DNA from: Phellopilus nigrolimitatus
Taxonomy: Eukaryota > Basidiomycota > Agaricomycetes > Hymenochaetales > Hymenochaetaceae
Assembly (NCBI GenBank): GCA_021029095.1
Contig: JAJOHG010000001.1
Span: forward strand, 434,001-498,000
Direction: 5' to 3'
Length of the DNA stretch: 64,000 bases
A model generated the notes under the pieces. The model searched no databases, had not been told where the DNA came from, and saw nothing but the letters and a program-made list of their open reading frames with translations. The translations under genes were made by a program, and so were the position numbers. Below are positions 1-9,239 of the stretch, in pieces. The number at the start of each line of letters is the position of its first letter. Positions within the stretch are counted from its first letter, which is position 1.

Positions 1-1817
1 GTTATCTTATGGGGTGCACCCAATAGATAGTGTCGCCAGGCCTCAAGTCCGCGGATGATCGCCAAGAGTTCTCGATCATAAATCTCATAGCGTCGTTGGG
101 TGTCGTCAAACTGTTTGGAGATGAAACCACAGGGATGGGGTTCGCCGTTCGAGTCGAGTTGTTTAAGAGTGCCAGCCGATGCTACACCAGAGGCGTCGGT
201 TTCCAGGATGAATGGCCGAGTTTTGTCAGGCATCTGGAGAATGGGTTTCTCAAGGAATTTGCCTTTGAGTCGTTGGAATGCATTCTCATGTATGTCTGAC
301 CATTCCCAGGTGGTTTTCTCCCTTTTTAGTACGTCCAATGGTGCCGCAATTTCTGCATAATGGTCGATGAATTGGCGATAGAAGTTGCAGAACCCTAGGA
401 AGGAGTGGACTTGGGTTTTGTTCGTCGGTGTGGGCCATTGCGAGATACCAGCCAGTTTGACAGGGTCCATGGAAACTGAGTTTTCCGAAATGATAAGTCC
501 AAGATATTCTACCTGTGTGGCTTCGAAAACACATTTCTCCGGTTTGAAGTATAAGTCGGCATCTTGTCCAATGGCGAGGACTTTGCGGGTACGTTCGCGA
601 AGTGTAGGAATGTCCGAGGCCATGATGAAAATGTCGTCCATGTAGATGAGGACCCATCCTTCCAGCAGAACGGTTCGGAAGGTATCGTCCATGAATGCTT
701 GGAAAGTCGCTGGTGAATTGCAAAGTCCAAAAAACATGACCATGGGTTCGAAGAGTCCTCGATTTGTTTTGAATGCTGCCTTCCATTGGTCGCCGTCTTT
801 GATCCGAATATTGTTGTATCCCCATCGTACATCCAGTTTGGTGAAGTATTTTGCGCCCTGAATTTTGTCTAATAGCTCAGATACGAGGGGAATCGGATAA
901 GCGTTTTTGACTGTTCCTTCGTTGAGTTTGCGATAGTCCTGGCATCCACGCAATTTTCCGTCCTTTTTCCCGACGAAGAAGAAAGGTGAGGCCATGGGGG
1001 AAGAGGATTTGCGAATATAACCTTTCTTCAAGTTGTCGTCAAGGAAGTCATCCAGAGCCTTTTGTTCCGTGGGTGCCATGGGATAGACTTTGCAGTCTTT
1101 AGGTTGGAAATCGGGTTTTAGGACGATGGCGTGGTCATAGGTCCGTACTGGAGGAAAACGTTCGGATGCCTTCTGTTCGAAAACCTTCAGGAACTGGTGG
1201 TAGTGTGCTGGTACAATTTCTTCAAGGGGTTTCTGTTCCTTGGCAGCATTGGCACGTTGTGCAAGATCCATGGCGGTGTTTACTTTTGCGCGGATGTTGA
1301 GAGTGATTTTTGCGACAAAAGATCGCTCTTCGGGTGGGGCGTAGGATTCGCATCGGGCAAAAGATAGGGATCGTGGATTTTGCTTAGGGATGTCCAGAGT
1401 GCGTTTCTCCCAATCGATTTTGGGGTTGATGCGACGTAGCCAAGGAAGGCCCAGGATAGCGGTTTCTCTTCCAAGGGAAGTAACGAGAAAATAAATTGGG
1501 ATGAGTTCTTCGCCGATCGCAATGAATCGCCAAGTGAAACGACTGATTTCTCCTTCGGAATTAGGAGTTCCGTCAACATTAAGGACTTGAATGGGTCGGC
1601 GCAGAGGTTTGGTGGGGATTTGATGTATGTCCACAAAGGTGGAGTCGAGGAATTGTCCTTCTGCGCCGGAGTCTATGAGGGCTGTGGTTTCGACGATTTC
1701 TTTTCTCGAGTGGATGCCAATGGGAATTTTCATGGAATTGTGGGCATGTTCGGCTATGATTACAGGAGAAATCGAAATACTAGGCAGTGCAGACGTCGAT
1801 GCTGGCTGCCTTCTTAA
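1..1817 (-). CDS. pol: Ty3/gypsy retrotransposon pol (protease, reverse transcriptase, start of RNase H), cut by window edge
   Basis: Read on the minus strand, one frame stays open from about 1817 to the left window edge. The aspartic protease comes first, with the active-site motif DSGAEG at 1656-1673. Reverse transcriptase follows, with the conserved KLDVRWGYNNIRI-type segment near 810-845 and the catalytic YMDD at about 634-645. After the connection region comes an RNase H start with LETDASG near 200. Integrase and the 3' LTR must lie left of the window. The frame is -1 relative to gag, and the two overlap at the gag stop, where a slippery heptamer sits. No stop codon or frameshift was seen in the visible part, so this copy may be young. 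Order protease-RT-RNase H is the Ty3/gypsy (Metaviridae) arrangement. No independent ATG is needed if pol is made as a Gag-Pol fusion. Confidence 0.93.
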
Positions 1818-1944
1818 AAACCCTCGAGGTCCAGGTTGTCGAATGCGGATTTGCGTTCTTCTTCAGAGAGGTTGGCCAGGATGGCGCGAATGCGGGCCGA
1901 AGGGGGTTCTTTAGCGGGTGTCGAAGATTCGGCATGCTGGGCAG
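1814..1944 (-). CDS. gag: gag, 3' end, separated from the rest of gag by a nested insertion
   Basis: This is the last 44 codons of the outer element's gag. The stretch ends in acidic and charged residues (ANLSEEERKSAFDNLDLEGF) and the TAA at 1814-1816. It continues in frame from the gag portion at 6243-7575 when the nested LTR element and one copy of the 5-bp duplication are left out. The gene was therefore intact in this part before the insertion and is now split by 4.3 kb. Confidence 0.85.
1817..1823 (-). promoter_or_regulatory. Predicted -1 ribosomal frameshift heptamer (GGGTTTT) at gag stop
   Basis: On the minus strand the last gag codons read G GGT TTT TAA. This fits the X XXY YYZ slippery pattern in the gag frame, directly followed by the gag stop (1814-1816). 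Slipping back one base enters the open pol frame (GGG TTT TTA AGA AGG). The frame relation is seen directly; use of the site is inferred. Confidence 0.6.
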
Positions 1945-1949
1945 GCGCT
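1945..1949. repeat. Target-site duplication GCGCT, left copy
   Basis: GCGCT here and at 6243-6247 directly flank the nested LTR element. Because both LTR ends share an A/T run with the flank, a duplication of 4-6 bp is compatible; 5 bp is the usual Ty3/gypsy size. Confidence 0.85.
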
Positions 1950-2706
1950 TTACGAGACCCTTTCGGGCAAGTAGCGCAGACGGTCGAAGACAGCCCACAG
2001 GGTTCGGGGAATCTACGGTGCCTTGATCAAGAAGAGAGAAAAGCCGACAGGGGGACTCAACACTGGGACGACGCGACGCTGACTCGCTCCCTCTCTATCA
2101 ATGCTGTCGAGACGGCGACCCAGTGGTGTCGTGGTTGCGGACCGTTCGGGATGGACGACGGTGTCGAGTAAGGTTCAGAACTGAAGACGGTGTCGAGAAA
2201 CGGATCAAGTGTCGATCGCGAAGTCAAGAAGAGCGAACGGGAGGTCGAGAAGAGAGAAGATGAGAAGTGTGTGTCAATCCTATTCAGTGTCGTGATCGCG
2301 AAGGGGGAAGACCCGTATATAGATCGCGAAAGGGGGGGGACTCCCCAGAGGGGGGAACCTCGTACAAAGATGCCTCTATCTCAACTAAATACCTACTCGA
2401 TCTTTGTGTCTATGGTCTGTGCGCGATCCCTGTAAGGAAACTGATCAAGAGTGCTCCGCGATGTCTCCGCGACTCGACTCATCATCCCTGTGTCATCTGC
2501 GTCGATCCTCGATCCTTCGTCCGTGTTCACGCTCGTGCTCGATCCTTGATCCGCGTCTGCATTTGTGCTCGATCCTTGATCCATGTCTGTGCTCGACCTC
2601 GATCCTCTGTGCTCGACCTCGATCCTCAATCTGTCTCAGTGCTCAACCGCGATCCTGTACCTGCTTCGCAACGATATCGGAAGGTAGCCAGTGGTACACT
2701 GGTACA
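1950..2706 (-). repeat. Downstream (3') LTR of nested element, 757 bp
   Basis: Reads TGTACCAG...CTCGTAA on the minus strand. A TATA-like CTATATAC lies at 2315-2322. The sequence matches the copy at 5486-6242 with the same length and with no difference noticed on reading. It ends in TAA rather than the usual CA, which is atypical. Confidence 0.92.
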
Positions 2707-2715
2707 CCTCCCCCT
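2707..2715 (-). other. Polypurine tract of nested element
   Basis: AGGGGGAGG on the minus strand directly abuts the start of the downstream LTR, the expected place for the plus-strand primer of reverse transcription. Confidence 0.8.
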
Positions 2716-2775
2716 GACTTTGAAATAGTGACCATCCTTGGTCACTGCCCTGCGGGACGGGACGAGGGTGCATAG

Positions 2776-2890
2776 TTAGTCGAGGTCAATGGTAATGTAG
2801 TCACGGTTGTCAGGCACAGGGTCGCGGGGAGGGGTGGGAGCGGGTGTGGCATCAACATTGGTGTCGTCATCATCAAGAGGGGTGTCAAGG
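2776..2890 (-). pseudogene. Vestige of the C-terminal end of a retroelement polyprotein
   Basis: A minus-strand reading frame ends here with an acidic, proline-rich tail (PAPTPPRDPVPDNRDYITID) and a stop about 70 bp before the polypurine tract. This is where pol of a Ty3/gypsy element normally ends. Upstream the frame runs into minisatellite repeats, so only the tail survives. The identification rests on position and composition, not on a conserved domain. Confidence 0.5.
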
Positions 2891-2989
2891 GTCGCAATCC
2901 AAGTCGAGGTCGAGAAACGCCAGTGGTCTCCACCAGGGGTGAGGTTGAAAAGTCGGTGGATCCAGGTCGAGAAAGTGGTGGATTGGGGC

Positions 2990-5290
2990 GAGAAGTCGGG
3001 ATTCGGCAAACCCTGCGACAAGCAGGATCCAGAAAGCGGCGGATGGGGTCGAGAAATCACAGACAGGGCCAAGAAATCACAGGCGGGGTCGAGAAATTGG
3101 TGGACCTGCAAAGAGCAGGATCAAGGAAGCGGTGGAATATGCAATGGGTAGGATCGAGAAGGCGGCGGACAGATTAAGAAGTCAATGGACCGGCAACGGG
3201 CAGGGTCAAGAAAGAGGCTGTATCTGCAACGGGCTGGATCGAGGGAGCGGTGGACGGGGTCGAGAAAGCGGCGGACTTAATTCTGCAACAGGCAGGGTCA
3301 AGAATGCGGCAGAACCTTTGATAAGCAGGATCAAGAAGGTGGTGGACAGATCGAGAAGTCGGTTGACCTGCAACGGGCATGGTCAAGAAATCGGCAGAAC
3401 CTGTGACGGACAGGATTACGAAGGTGGCGGACGGATTGAGAAAGCGGCGGATGGATAGAGAAGTTGGAATTTGGTGGACCCTGCGACAGGCAGGATCAAG
3501 AAGGTGGTGGACTGGGTTGAGAAAGCGGCAGACCCAAAGCAGGGTCAATAAAGCGGTGGAACCTGCGATAGGTAGGATCAAGAGAGTGGTGGACAGGTCG
3601 AGAAATCAGTAGATGGGGTCGAGAAAGTGGCGGACCCTGCGACAGGCAGGATCGAGAACGCGGGGAATGGATCGAGAAGTCGGAATTTGGCGAACCCTGC
3701 AACAGGCAGGATCAAGAAGGCGGCGGACTGGGTCGAGAAAGCGGTGGATGGACTGAGAAGTGGCAGAACCTGCGATGGGCAGGATCGAGAAGGTGGCAAA
3801 CGGATCGAGAGGTCGGGATTCGGCGGACCCTGCGACGGGCAGGATCGAGAAGTCGGTGGACGGATCGAGAAGTGGCAGAACCTGCGACGGGCAGGATCAA
3901 GAAATCGGCGGACCCTACGACGGGCAGGAACGAAAAAGCGGCGGACGGATTGAGAAAGCGGCGGACCCTGCGACGGGCAGGATCAAGAAATCGGCGGACG
4001 GATCCAGAAGCGGCAGAACCTGCGACGGGCAGGATCACGAAATCGGCGGACCCTGCGACGGGCAGGATCGAGAAAGCGGTGGACGGATCGAGAAATGGCA
4101 GAACCTGCGACGGGCAGGATCAAGAAATCGGCGGACCCTGCGACGGGCAGGATCGAAAAAGCGGCGGACAGATTGAGAAAGCGGCGGACCCTGCGACGGG
4201 CAGGATCAAGAAACCGGCGGACTGATCAAGAAGCGGCAGAACCTGCGACGGGCAGGATCACGAAATCGGCGGATCCTGCGACGGGCAGGATCGAGAAAGC
4301 GGTGGACGGATCGAGAAATGGCAGAACCTGCGACGGGCAGGATCGCGGACCCTGCGACGGGCAGGATCAAGAAATCGGCGGACGGATCAAGAAGCGGCAG
4401 AACCTGCGACGGGCAGGATCACGAAATCGGCGGACCCTGCGACGGGCAGGATCGAGAAAGCGGTGGACGGATCGAGAAATGGCAGAACCTGCGACGGGCA
4501 GGATCAAGAAATCGGCGGACCCTGCGACGGGCAGGATCGAAAAAGCGGCGGACAGATTGAGAAAGCGGCGGACCCTGCGACGGGCAGGATCAAGAAACCG
4601 GCGGACTGATCAAGAAGCGGCAGAACCTGCGACGGGCAGGATCACGAAATCGGCGGATCCTGCGACGGGCAGGATCGAGAGAGTGGCGGACGGGTCGAGA
4701 AATTGGTGGATGGGTTCGAGGAAGCGGTGGACCCTGCAACGGGCAGGATCAAGAAAGGAGAAAGTGATGGATCCTGCAACAGGCAGGATCGAGAAAGCGG
4801 CGGATCGAGTCGCGAGGCCGCAGCAAGCTGTTCGAGAGGAGTGAGGGGACTATCTGAGGTCCGGACGGCCGTGGTTGATCAAGGAGTTCTGGAGGCTGTT
4901 CGATATCTGTGAGATGGGAGACAGAGACGTGTCGAGGCGACCGGGATCATCACTGAGATGGCCGTGTCCAATCTGCTGTATGTCCTCGATCTCGGGAGCG
5001 TAACTGAGATCGCGATCTGGATCGTCAAGCACGTAGCGGAGCACTCCTAGCATGGGCAGGGTCGGGAAAGCGGCAGACCCTGTGACAAGCAGGATCGAGA
5101 AAGTAGTGGATGGTCGAGTCCGGCGCGCTGCATGTCCTCGATCTCGGGAGCGTGACTGGGATCGTGATTCTGTGATGGGAAGGATTGAGAAAGCGGCAAG
5201 TTGAGAAAGTGGCGGACTCTGCGACGAGCAGGATCAAGAAAGGAGAGAGTGATGGACCCCGCAATGGGCAGGATCGAGAAAGCGGCGGAT
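2990..5290. repeat. Minisatellite built on a 33-bp unit inside the nested LTR element
   Basis: The core unit reads PATGRIKKSAD over 11 codons in one plus-strand frame (33 bp) and recurs more than 20 times with substitutions, most uniformly from about 3830 to 4690. Higher-order blocks of about 164 and 218-221 bp are visible: the same block start appears near 4013, 4231, 4395 and 4616. Most units hold CCTGC-GACGG-GCAGG, an inverted repeat able to form a hairpin; some extend this to GATCCTGC/GCAGGATC. Degeneration rises toward both ends. All frames look open simply because the repeat lacks stops, so the long ORFs here should not be read as genes. Confidence 0.93.
4979..5053 (-). pseudogene. Gag-like fragment 1 within nested element
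   Basis: The minus strand reads GVLRYVLDDPDRD followed by PEIEDIQ. A near copy lies at 5309-5383 close to the primer-binding site, where gag would start. These look like duplicated scraps of the lost coding region. Assignment to gag is by position only. Confidence 0.4.
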
Positions 5291-5308
5291 AGATCGAGAA
5301 GTCAGTGG

Positions 5309-5383
5309 ACGTCCTCGATCTTGGGAGTGTGTCTTGGATCGCGATCTGGATCGTCGAGCACGTTGCGGAGCACTCCTAGTAGG
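5309..5383 (-). pseudogene. Gag-like fragment 2 within nested element
   Basis: The minus strand reads GVLRNVLDDPDRD and PKIEDVH, matching the fragment at 4979-5053. It lies about 85 bp downstream of the predicted primer-binding site. No start codon or long frame is attached. Confidence 0.4.
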
Positions 5384-5467
5384 TTACGGCCTTCGTGTGG
5401 CAGGGCTGGAGCATGATCGCAGTCGTTTGGTGTGTCGAGTCTTGGCCAGCTAGACACTTTGAAACCC

Positions 5468-5482
5468 CCGCGGTTGGTTCCA
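5468..5482 (-). other. Primer-binding-like site of nested element
   Basis: TGGAACCAACCGCGG on the minus strand begins 3 nt after the upstream LTR. A TGG start complements a tRNA CCA end. The specific tRNA was not identified. Confidence 0.5.
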
Positions 5483-5485
5483 GGT

Positions 5486-6242
5486 TTACGAGACCCTTTC
5501 GGGCAAGTAGCGCAGACGGTCGAAGACAGCCCACAGGGTTCGGGGAATCTACGGTGCCTTGATCAAGAAGAGAGAAAAGCCGACAGGGGGACTCAACACT
5601 GGGACGACGCGACGCTGACTCGCTCCCTCTCTATCAATGCTGTCGAGACGGCGACCCAGTGGTGTCGTGGTTGCGGACCGTTCGGGATGGACGACGGTGT
5701 CGAGTAAGGTTCAGAACTGAAGACGGTGTCGAGAAACGGATCAAGTGTCGATCGCGAAGTCAAGAAGAGCGAACGGGAGGTCGAGAAGAGAGAAGATGAG
5801 AAGTGTGTGTCAATCCTATTCAGTGTCGTGATCGCGAAGGGGGAAGACCCGTATATAGATCGCGAAAGGGGGGGGACTCCCCAGAGGGGGGAACCTCGTA
5901 CAAAGATGCCTCTATCTCAACTAAATACCTACTCGATCTTTGTGTCTATGGTCTGTGCGCGATCCCTGTAAGGAAACTGATCAAGAGTGCTCCGCGATGT
6001 CTCCGCGACTCGACTCATCATCCCTGTGTCATCTGCGTCGATCCTCGATCCTTCGTCCGTGTTCACGCTCGTGCTCGATCCTTGATCCGCGTCTGCATTT
6101 GTGCTCGATCCTTGATCCATGTCTGTGCTCGACCTCGATCCTCTGTGCTCGACCTCGATCCTCAATCTGTCTCAGTGCTCAACCGCGATCCTGTACCTGC
6201 TTCGCAACGATATCGGAAGGTAGCCAGTGGTACACTGGTACA
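5486..6242 (-). repeat. Upstream (5') LTR of nested element, 757 bp
   Basis: Same length and apparently same sequence as 1950-2706. The TATA-like CTATATAC lies at about 5851-5858. On the minus strand it starts directly after the AGCGC duplication inside gag. Confidence 0.92.
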
Positions 6243-6247
6243 GCGCT
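6243..6247. repeat. Target-site duplication GCGCT, right copy
   Basis: Matches 1945-1949 and lies immediately outside the upstream LTR of the nested element. Confidence 0.85.
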
Positions 6248-7575
6248 TCTGTGGCTGGGGTGCTGCGGATGCTGCGCCTCGGGGGGTCGCGATGGAACAT
6301 GATCTTGTAGTTGCTGCCAGCCCTCGTGGTTCGATTGTCAAAGGCGAATCGTCGACTGTTGGGAGTGTCGAATTTCTGACGGCATTCGCGCGCCAGATGT
6401 CCCTTCTTCCCGCAATAGAAGCAAAGTCCGTCTGTCTTGCGACGATCTCTCTCCTCCTTAGAGACTCGTCCAATTTCCATGGCGTTGGGATCGGTTTGCT
6501 TCCCAGAAGTTGGCTCCCAGGCTGCGCCGCTGGAGCTGCGTTGGAAGCCTTCAGGGTCGGTCTTCTTCGTCAGGTTGTTGCCTGGGCTGGTACCAAAGCC
6601 CCAGACCAACGCTTGTCGTGCGTGCTTGAGCTCAGCTTGGCGTCGTAGGTTCTGTTGGGCTTTGCTGGCTTCGGTGTACCATCCTTCAAGTGTAGTAGGC
6701 TCGCCTCGATTGTAGATCTTGTCTGCAATGCTGGATTTGAGACCTCGGCGGAAGTACTCGATGAGGGGTTCCTCTTGGGTGAACCCGGCTTGGAGGGCTA
6801 GACTCTTGAATGTAGCGATGAAGCCGTCGACATCGTCGTCCTGTTTGCAATTGGCGATTGCAAATGACGCATCCTGTTTGGCATTGACAGGGAGGAACTG
6901 GGCGTCGAAGGCTTTGGCGAAGTCTGCCCAGGTTCCATATTCTGCCGTGTCCGTGTATGTCTTGTACTTATTGCTGGCGAAAGTGGCGGCTGAACCAGTC
7001 TTCATGAATGAAAGGACGAACGTGATTTTGTGCAGATCGGTCTTGTAGATGTCCTTGTTGCCTCGTAGATAGGCCTGGCAGGCATCCCAAAAGTATTGGG
7101 CATTGCTGCGCTTGCCATCGAAGTCGGGGGGCTTGGCGAATGCGATTTCTTTGGTGCTCATAGTGGGGCTTGGCGTGATGGTCGGTACTGTGGTCTGTGG
7201 TGGAGTATTTGGTCGAGTAGGAACGTGAGGTGGTGCAGTGGAATTGTCGTCAAGCGATGTTTGAGATAACGATCGAGTGATTACGTCAACAGGATCGATA
7301 GGCTGTGGTGGCATTGGTATTTCAATAGGTCGACTTGAGTGTTCGCGGGGTCGGACGTTTTGGAGGATTCCAAATTCGTGGTAACGGTATAAAAGTTCGG
7401 TGTGTGGATCACCTCCTTCAAGAAATACTTTCCAGGCAATTCGTCCGTCCGATCTCCTTCTGAGGGTGAGTGGATAGGTTCCCGCAGTTGGGTAGGGTTG
7501 ATCGGTGGGCCAGACCGCGTTAGCGGGGAGTTTGGGTAGGGTAGAAATTTTGTCTAGACGTTGATACGTCGACAA
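6243..7575 (-). CDS. gag: gag of the outer Ty3/gypsy element (5' portion, interrupted)
   Basis: A capsid-type Gag: after a proline/threonine-rich N-terminal region, a retrotransposon-gag-like segment (residues about 150-330, with FVLSFMKTGSAATFA and WADFAKAFDAQFLP) is followed by one CCHC zinc knuckle (CFYCGKKGHLARECRQK). The coding frame opens with TTG at 7573-7575 directly after a TGA; the first in-frame ATG is residue 88 (about 7314). The start codon may have been lost or a non-AUG start used. The frame is broken at 6243 by the nested element, and the remaining 44 codons lie at 1814-1944. Gag packages element RNA into virus-like particles. Confidence 0.88.
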
Positions 7576-7584
7576 TCAAAAGAG

Positions 7585-7594
7585 AGCTTGACCT
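7585..7594 (-). other. Predicted self-priming site (PBS) of the outer element
   Basis: AGGTCAAGCT begins 2 nt after the LTR end. It is perfectly complementary to AGCTTGACCT at 7785-7794 inside the same LTR, about 27-35 nt downstream of its TATA box, i.e. at the predicted RNA 5' end. There is no TGG, so ordinary tRNA priming is unlikely. This is the arrangement of Tf1/sushi-type self-primed elements. Confidence 0.65.
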
Positions 7595-7596
7595 AA

Positions 7597-8102
7597 TGTT
7601 ACGGAGTAACAGGGTCTTGCCTAATGGAGCGAGGAGCGTGACTGTGGACAGTGATGTGACGAGTGACGTGAGGCTTGACTGTGACAAGGCGACGATGGCT
7701 ATGGCAAGACTGTGAAGCGCAGAGCGCAGGACTATGAAGAGCAAGGGCGATGAATAGCAAGACTATGCTAGCTACTGAACAAGGAGGTCAAGCTGGGGCT
7801 TAAGGTCCCAGCGATGTACCTATATATACTGTGAGGCTGACTATGATGTCAGTGGAGCTATGGAGTCATGCGCAGCATGACATGAGGGGAGCGTGAGGGA
7901 AAGGCCCGTAAGGGGCATGTACAGTGGAGCATGGAATGAGGCAGTGGAGCGTGGAGCGGGGAGCACCTAGGAGGGGCGCGTACAATGAGGAAGGGGTCAG
8001 GCCATAAACTAAGGGAAAGATAATGGAAAGGTGAAGGGCCTGACTAAGCAAGGAAGGAATGATGTAAGGGGGATCGTGAGGTAAGCAAGGTAAGTTCTAA
8101 CA
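7597..8102 (-). repeat. 5' LTR of outer Ty3/gypsy element (506 bp)
   Basis: On the minus strand it begins TGTTAGAAC and ends GTAACA, giving a 5-bp inverted terminus TGTTA/TAACA. It lies directly upstream of gag. The partner LTR is outside the window, so identity and the target duplication cannot be checked. Confidence 0.75.
7821..7829 (-). promoter_or_regulatory. TATA box of outer LTR promoter
   Basis: TATATATAG on the minus strand. It places transcription start near 7790-7800, which makes 7597 to about 7795 the R-U5 part of the LTR. Confidence 0.6.
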
Positions 8103-8459
8103 CACCCTCGACGAGCGCGAGCTGACGACGAAGAAGGGCTACAATTGTTTCAAGGACATGCATGAGTACGCCTTCCCGCAGACCGAGGAGGTGAGAAATG
8201 ACGCACCTGCGACACGGCCACGCTGTGGCGGGCGCAAAAGGACGGCAAGGTGGAGTGCAATGCACAGGAACAAGGCGAGGAAGACAGAGACAAACACCAA
8301 GAAGAGGACCGAAAGGATGGTGATCGCGACGAGGAAGACTACCCCTTGCAAGGCAGCCTGTTGGTCTGCGACATGCTTGTAGAGAAGTCGCAACGTCGAG
8401 CGGGCAACAGCACCGACAAAGCCGATGAGGAGAGAAAGAGCGTTGAGGGGACTGAGCAT
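8103..8459 (-). pseudogene. Small membrane-protein gene truncated by the outer LTR
   Basis: ATG at 8457-8459 opens a minus-strand frame with two hydrophobic stretches, LLIGFVGAVA and a longer one around VVFLVAITILSVLFLVFVS. A likely intron (GTGCGT...TTGTAG, about 8206 to 8132) leads in frame to ALLRRQLALVEGV, which runs straight into the LTR at 8102. The rest of the gene is not in the window and may lie beyond the far end of the element. A TATA box precedes the ATG. The opposite strand also reads plausibly (YNCFKDMHEYAFPQTEE), so strand choice is uncertain; the TATA box and continuous hydrophobic segments favour minus. No family was recognised. Confidence 0.4.
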
Positions 8460-8523
8460 AGCAGAGGCGCGGGGCTGTAAAAGAGAGGAGGTCGAGCTGG
8501 CAGGTGTATCCTTGAGCGAGTCT

Positions 8524-8531
8524 TATTTATA
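8524..8531 (-). promoter_or_regulatory. TATA box (TATAAATA) of truncated membrane-protein gene
   Basis: TATAAATA on the minus strand about 65 bp upstream of the ATG at 8459, a normal promoter spacing for fungi. Confidence 0.4.
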
Positions 8532-9239
8532 TCCGCCAGCGCACACGCTGATGGCCCTGGGGCGTTACCATGGCTTCGGAACAGATTTTCCCAAGCCAAC
8601 AGATTTCCCCAAGCCATCAGATTCGATCACCCCATCCATATCGTCCAATAGATTCGCCATGCTACGCCACATTACCGCTTGCGGGGGATTGAATGGGAGA
8701 TTCTTATGCGGTGATCTGGACCGGGCTCCGATAGGGCCCGCTGTGAACGACCATGGTTTCCAGTGACGATAACCCCGAATCTTGCCTGACAGCGGAAGAA
8801 GAGAGCTACCCCTAATCGCTGATTATATACAATCCCGAGCCGATGATGATGCAAAGGCTGCCGTGCGGAGAAACGAACGCGTGGGCTTCGGGTCGATGAT
8901 GACGACGGGACGGGAAGGAACCGCTGCCGTGTTACGCCGCAATGGCAGCCAAGGCCAATCTCCTATATTCCGTCGATCGAAGCTGTCTACACGTGACTGC
9001 TCTGACCTCTCTTCTCTCTTGATGAACTACCTACGAATGATGGATAAGGTAGGTTACCTTATACATGGGCATTACTCAGCGCCACCAGGTCTCGATACGA
9101 GCCCCGTTGACCCATTGGCTGGCGAGCGCAGCCGCTCACGGAACCCGACTAATCCAACACAATACCGCGTCGGCACTGGAAAGAATGAGATGTGCATTCT
9201 CCCCAACTGTTCTATTTAGGGATATAATATGGCCGTGGC
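8532..9239. other. No gene recognised
   Basis: Short open frames only, none with intron signals or family motifs. The first few GACCAGTC/GACTGGTC-like words appear at the right end, where the satellite begins. Confidence 0.5.

Larger units (their letters stand above)
1950..6242 (-). mobile_element. Non-autonomous (LARD-like) LTR retrotransposon nested in gag of the outer element
   Basis: Two direct 757-bp repeats (1950-2706 and 5486-6242) flank a 2.8-kb interior. On the minus strand the LTR begins TGTACCAG, a purine tract (AGGGGGAGG) abuts the downstream LTR, and a TGG-initiated primer-binding-like site lies 3 nt after the upstream LTR. A 5-bp duplication flanks the whole. These marks fix the orientation as minus. 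The interior encodes no protease, RT or integrase; it is mostly a 33-bp-based minisatellite with traces of gag and pol at its ends. The LTRs look identical by eye, which implies recent transposition, so enzymes must have come from an autonomous relative. At about 4.3 kb it fits the LARD class in size. Confidence 0.9.

Noticed and set aside
3132..4844. Long overlapping open frames on both strands (up to 249 codons)
   Set aside because: They arise from a stop-free 33-bp tandem repeat; all frames are open and there is no non-repeat coding content.
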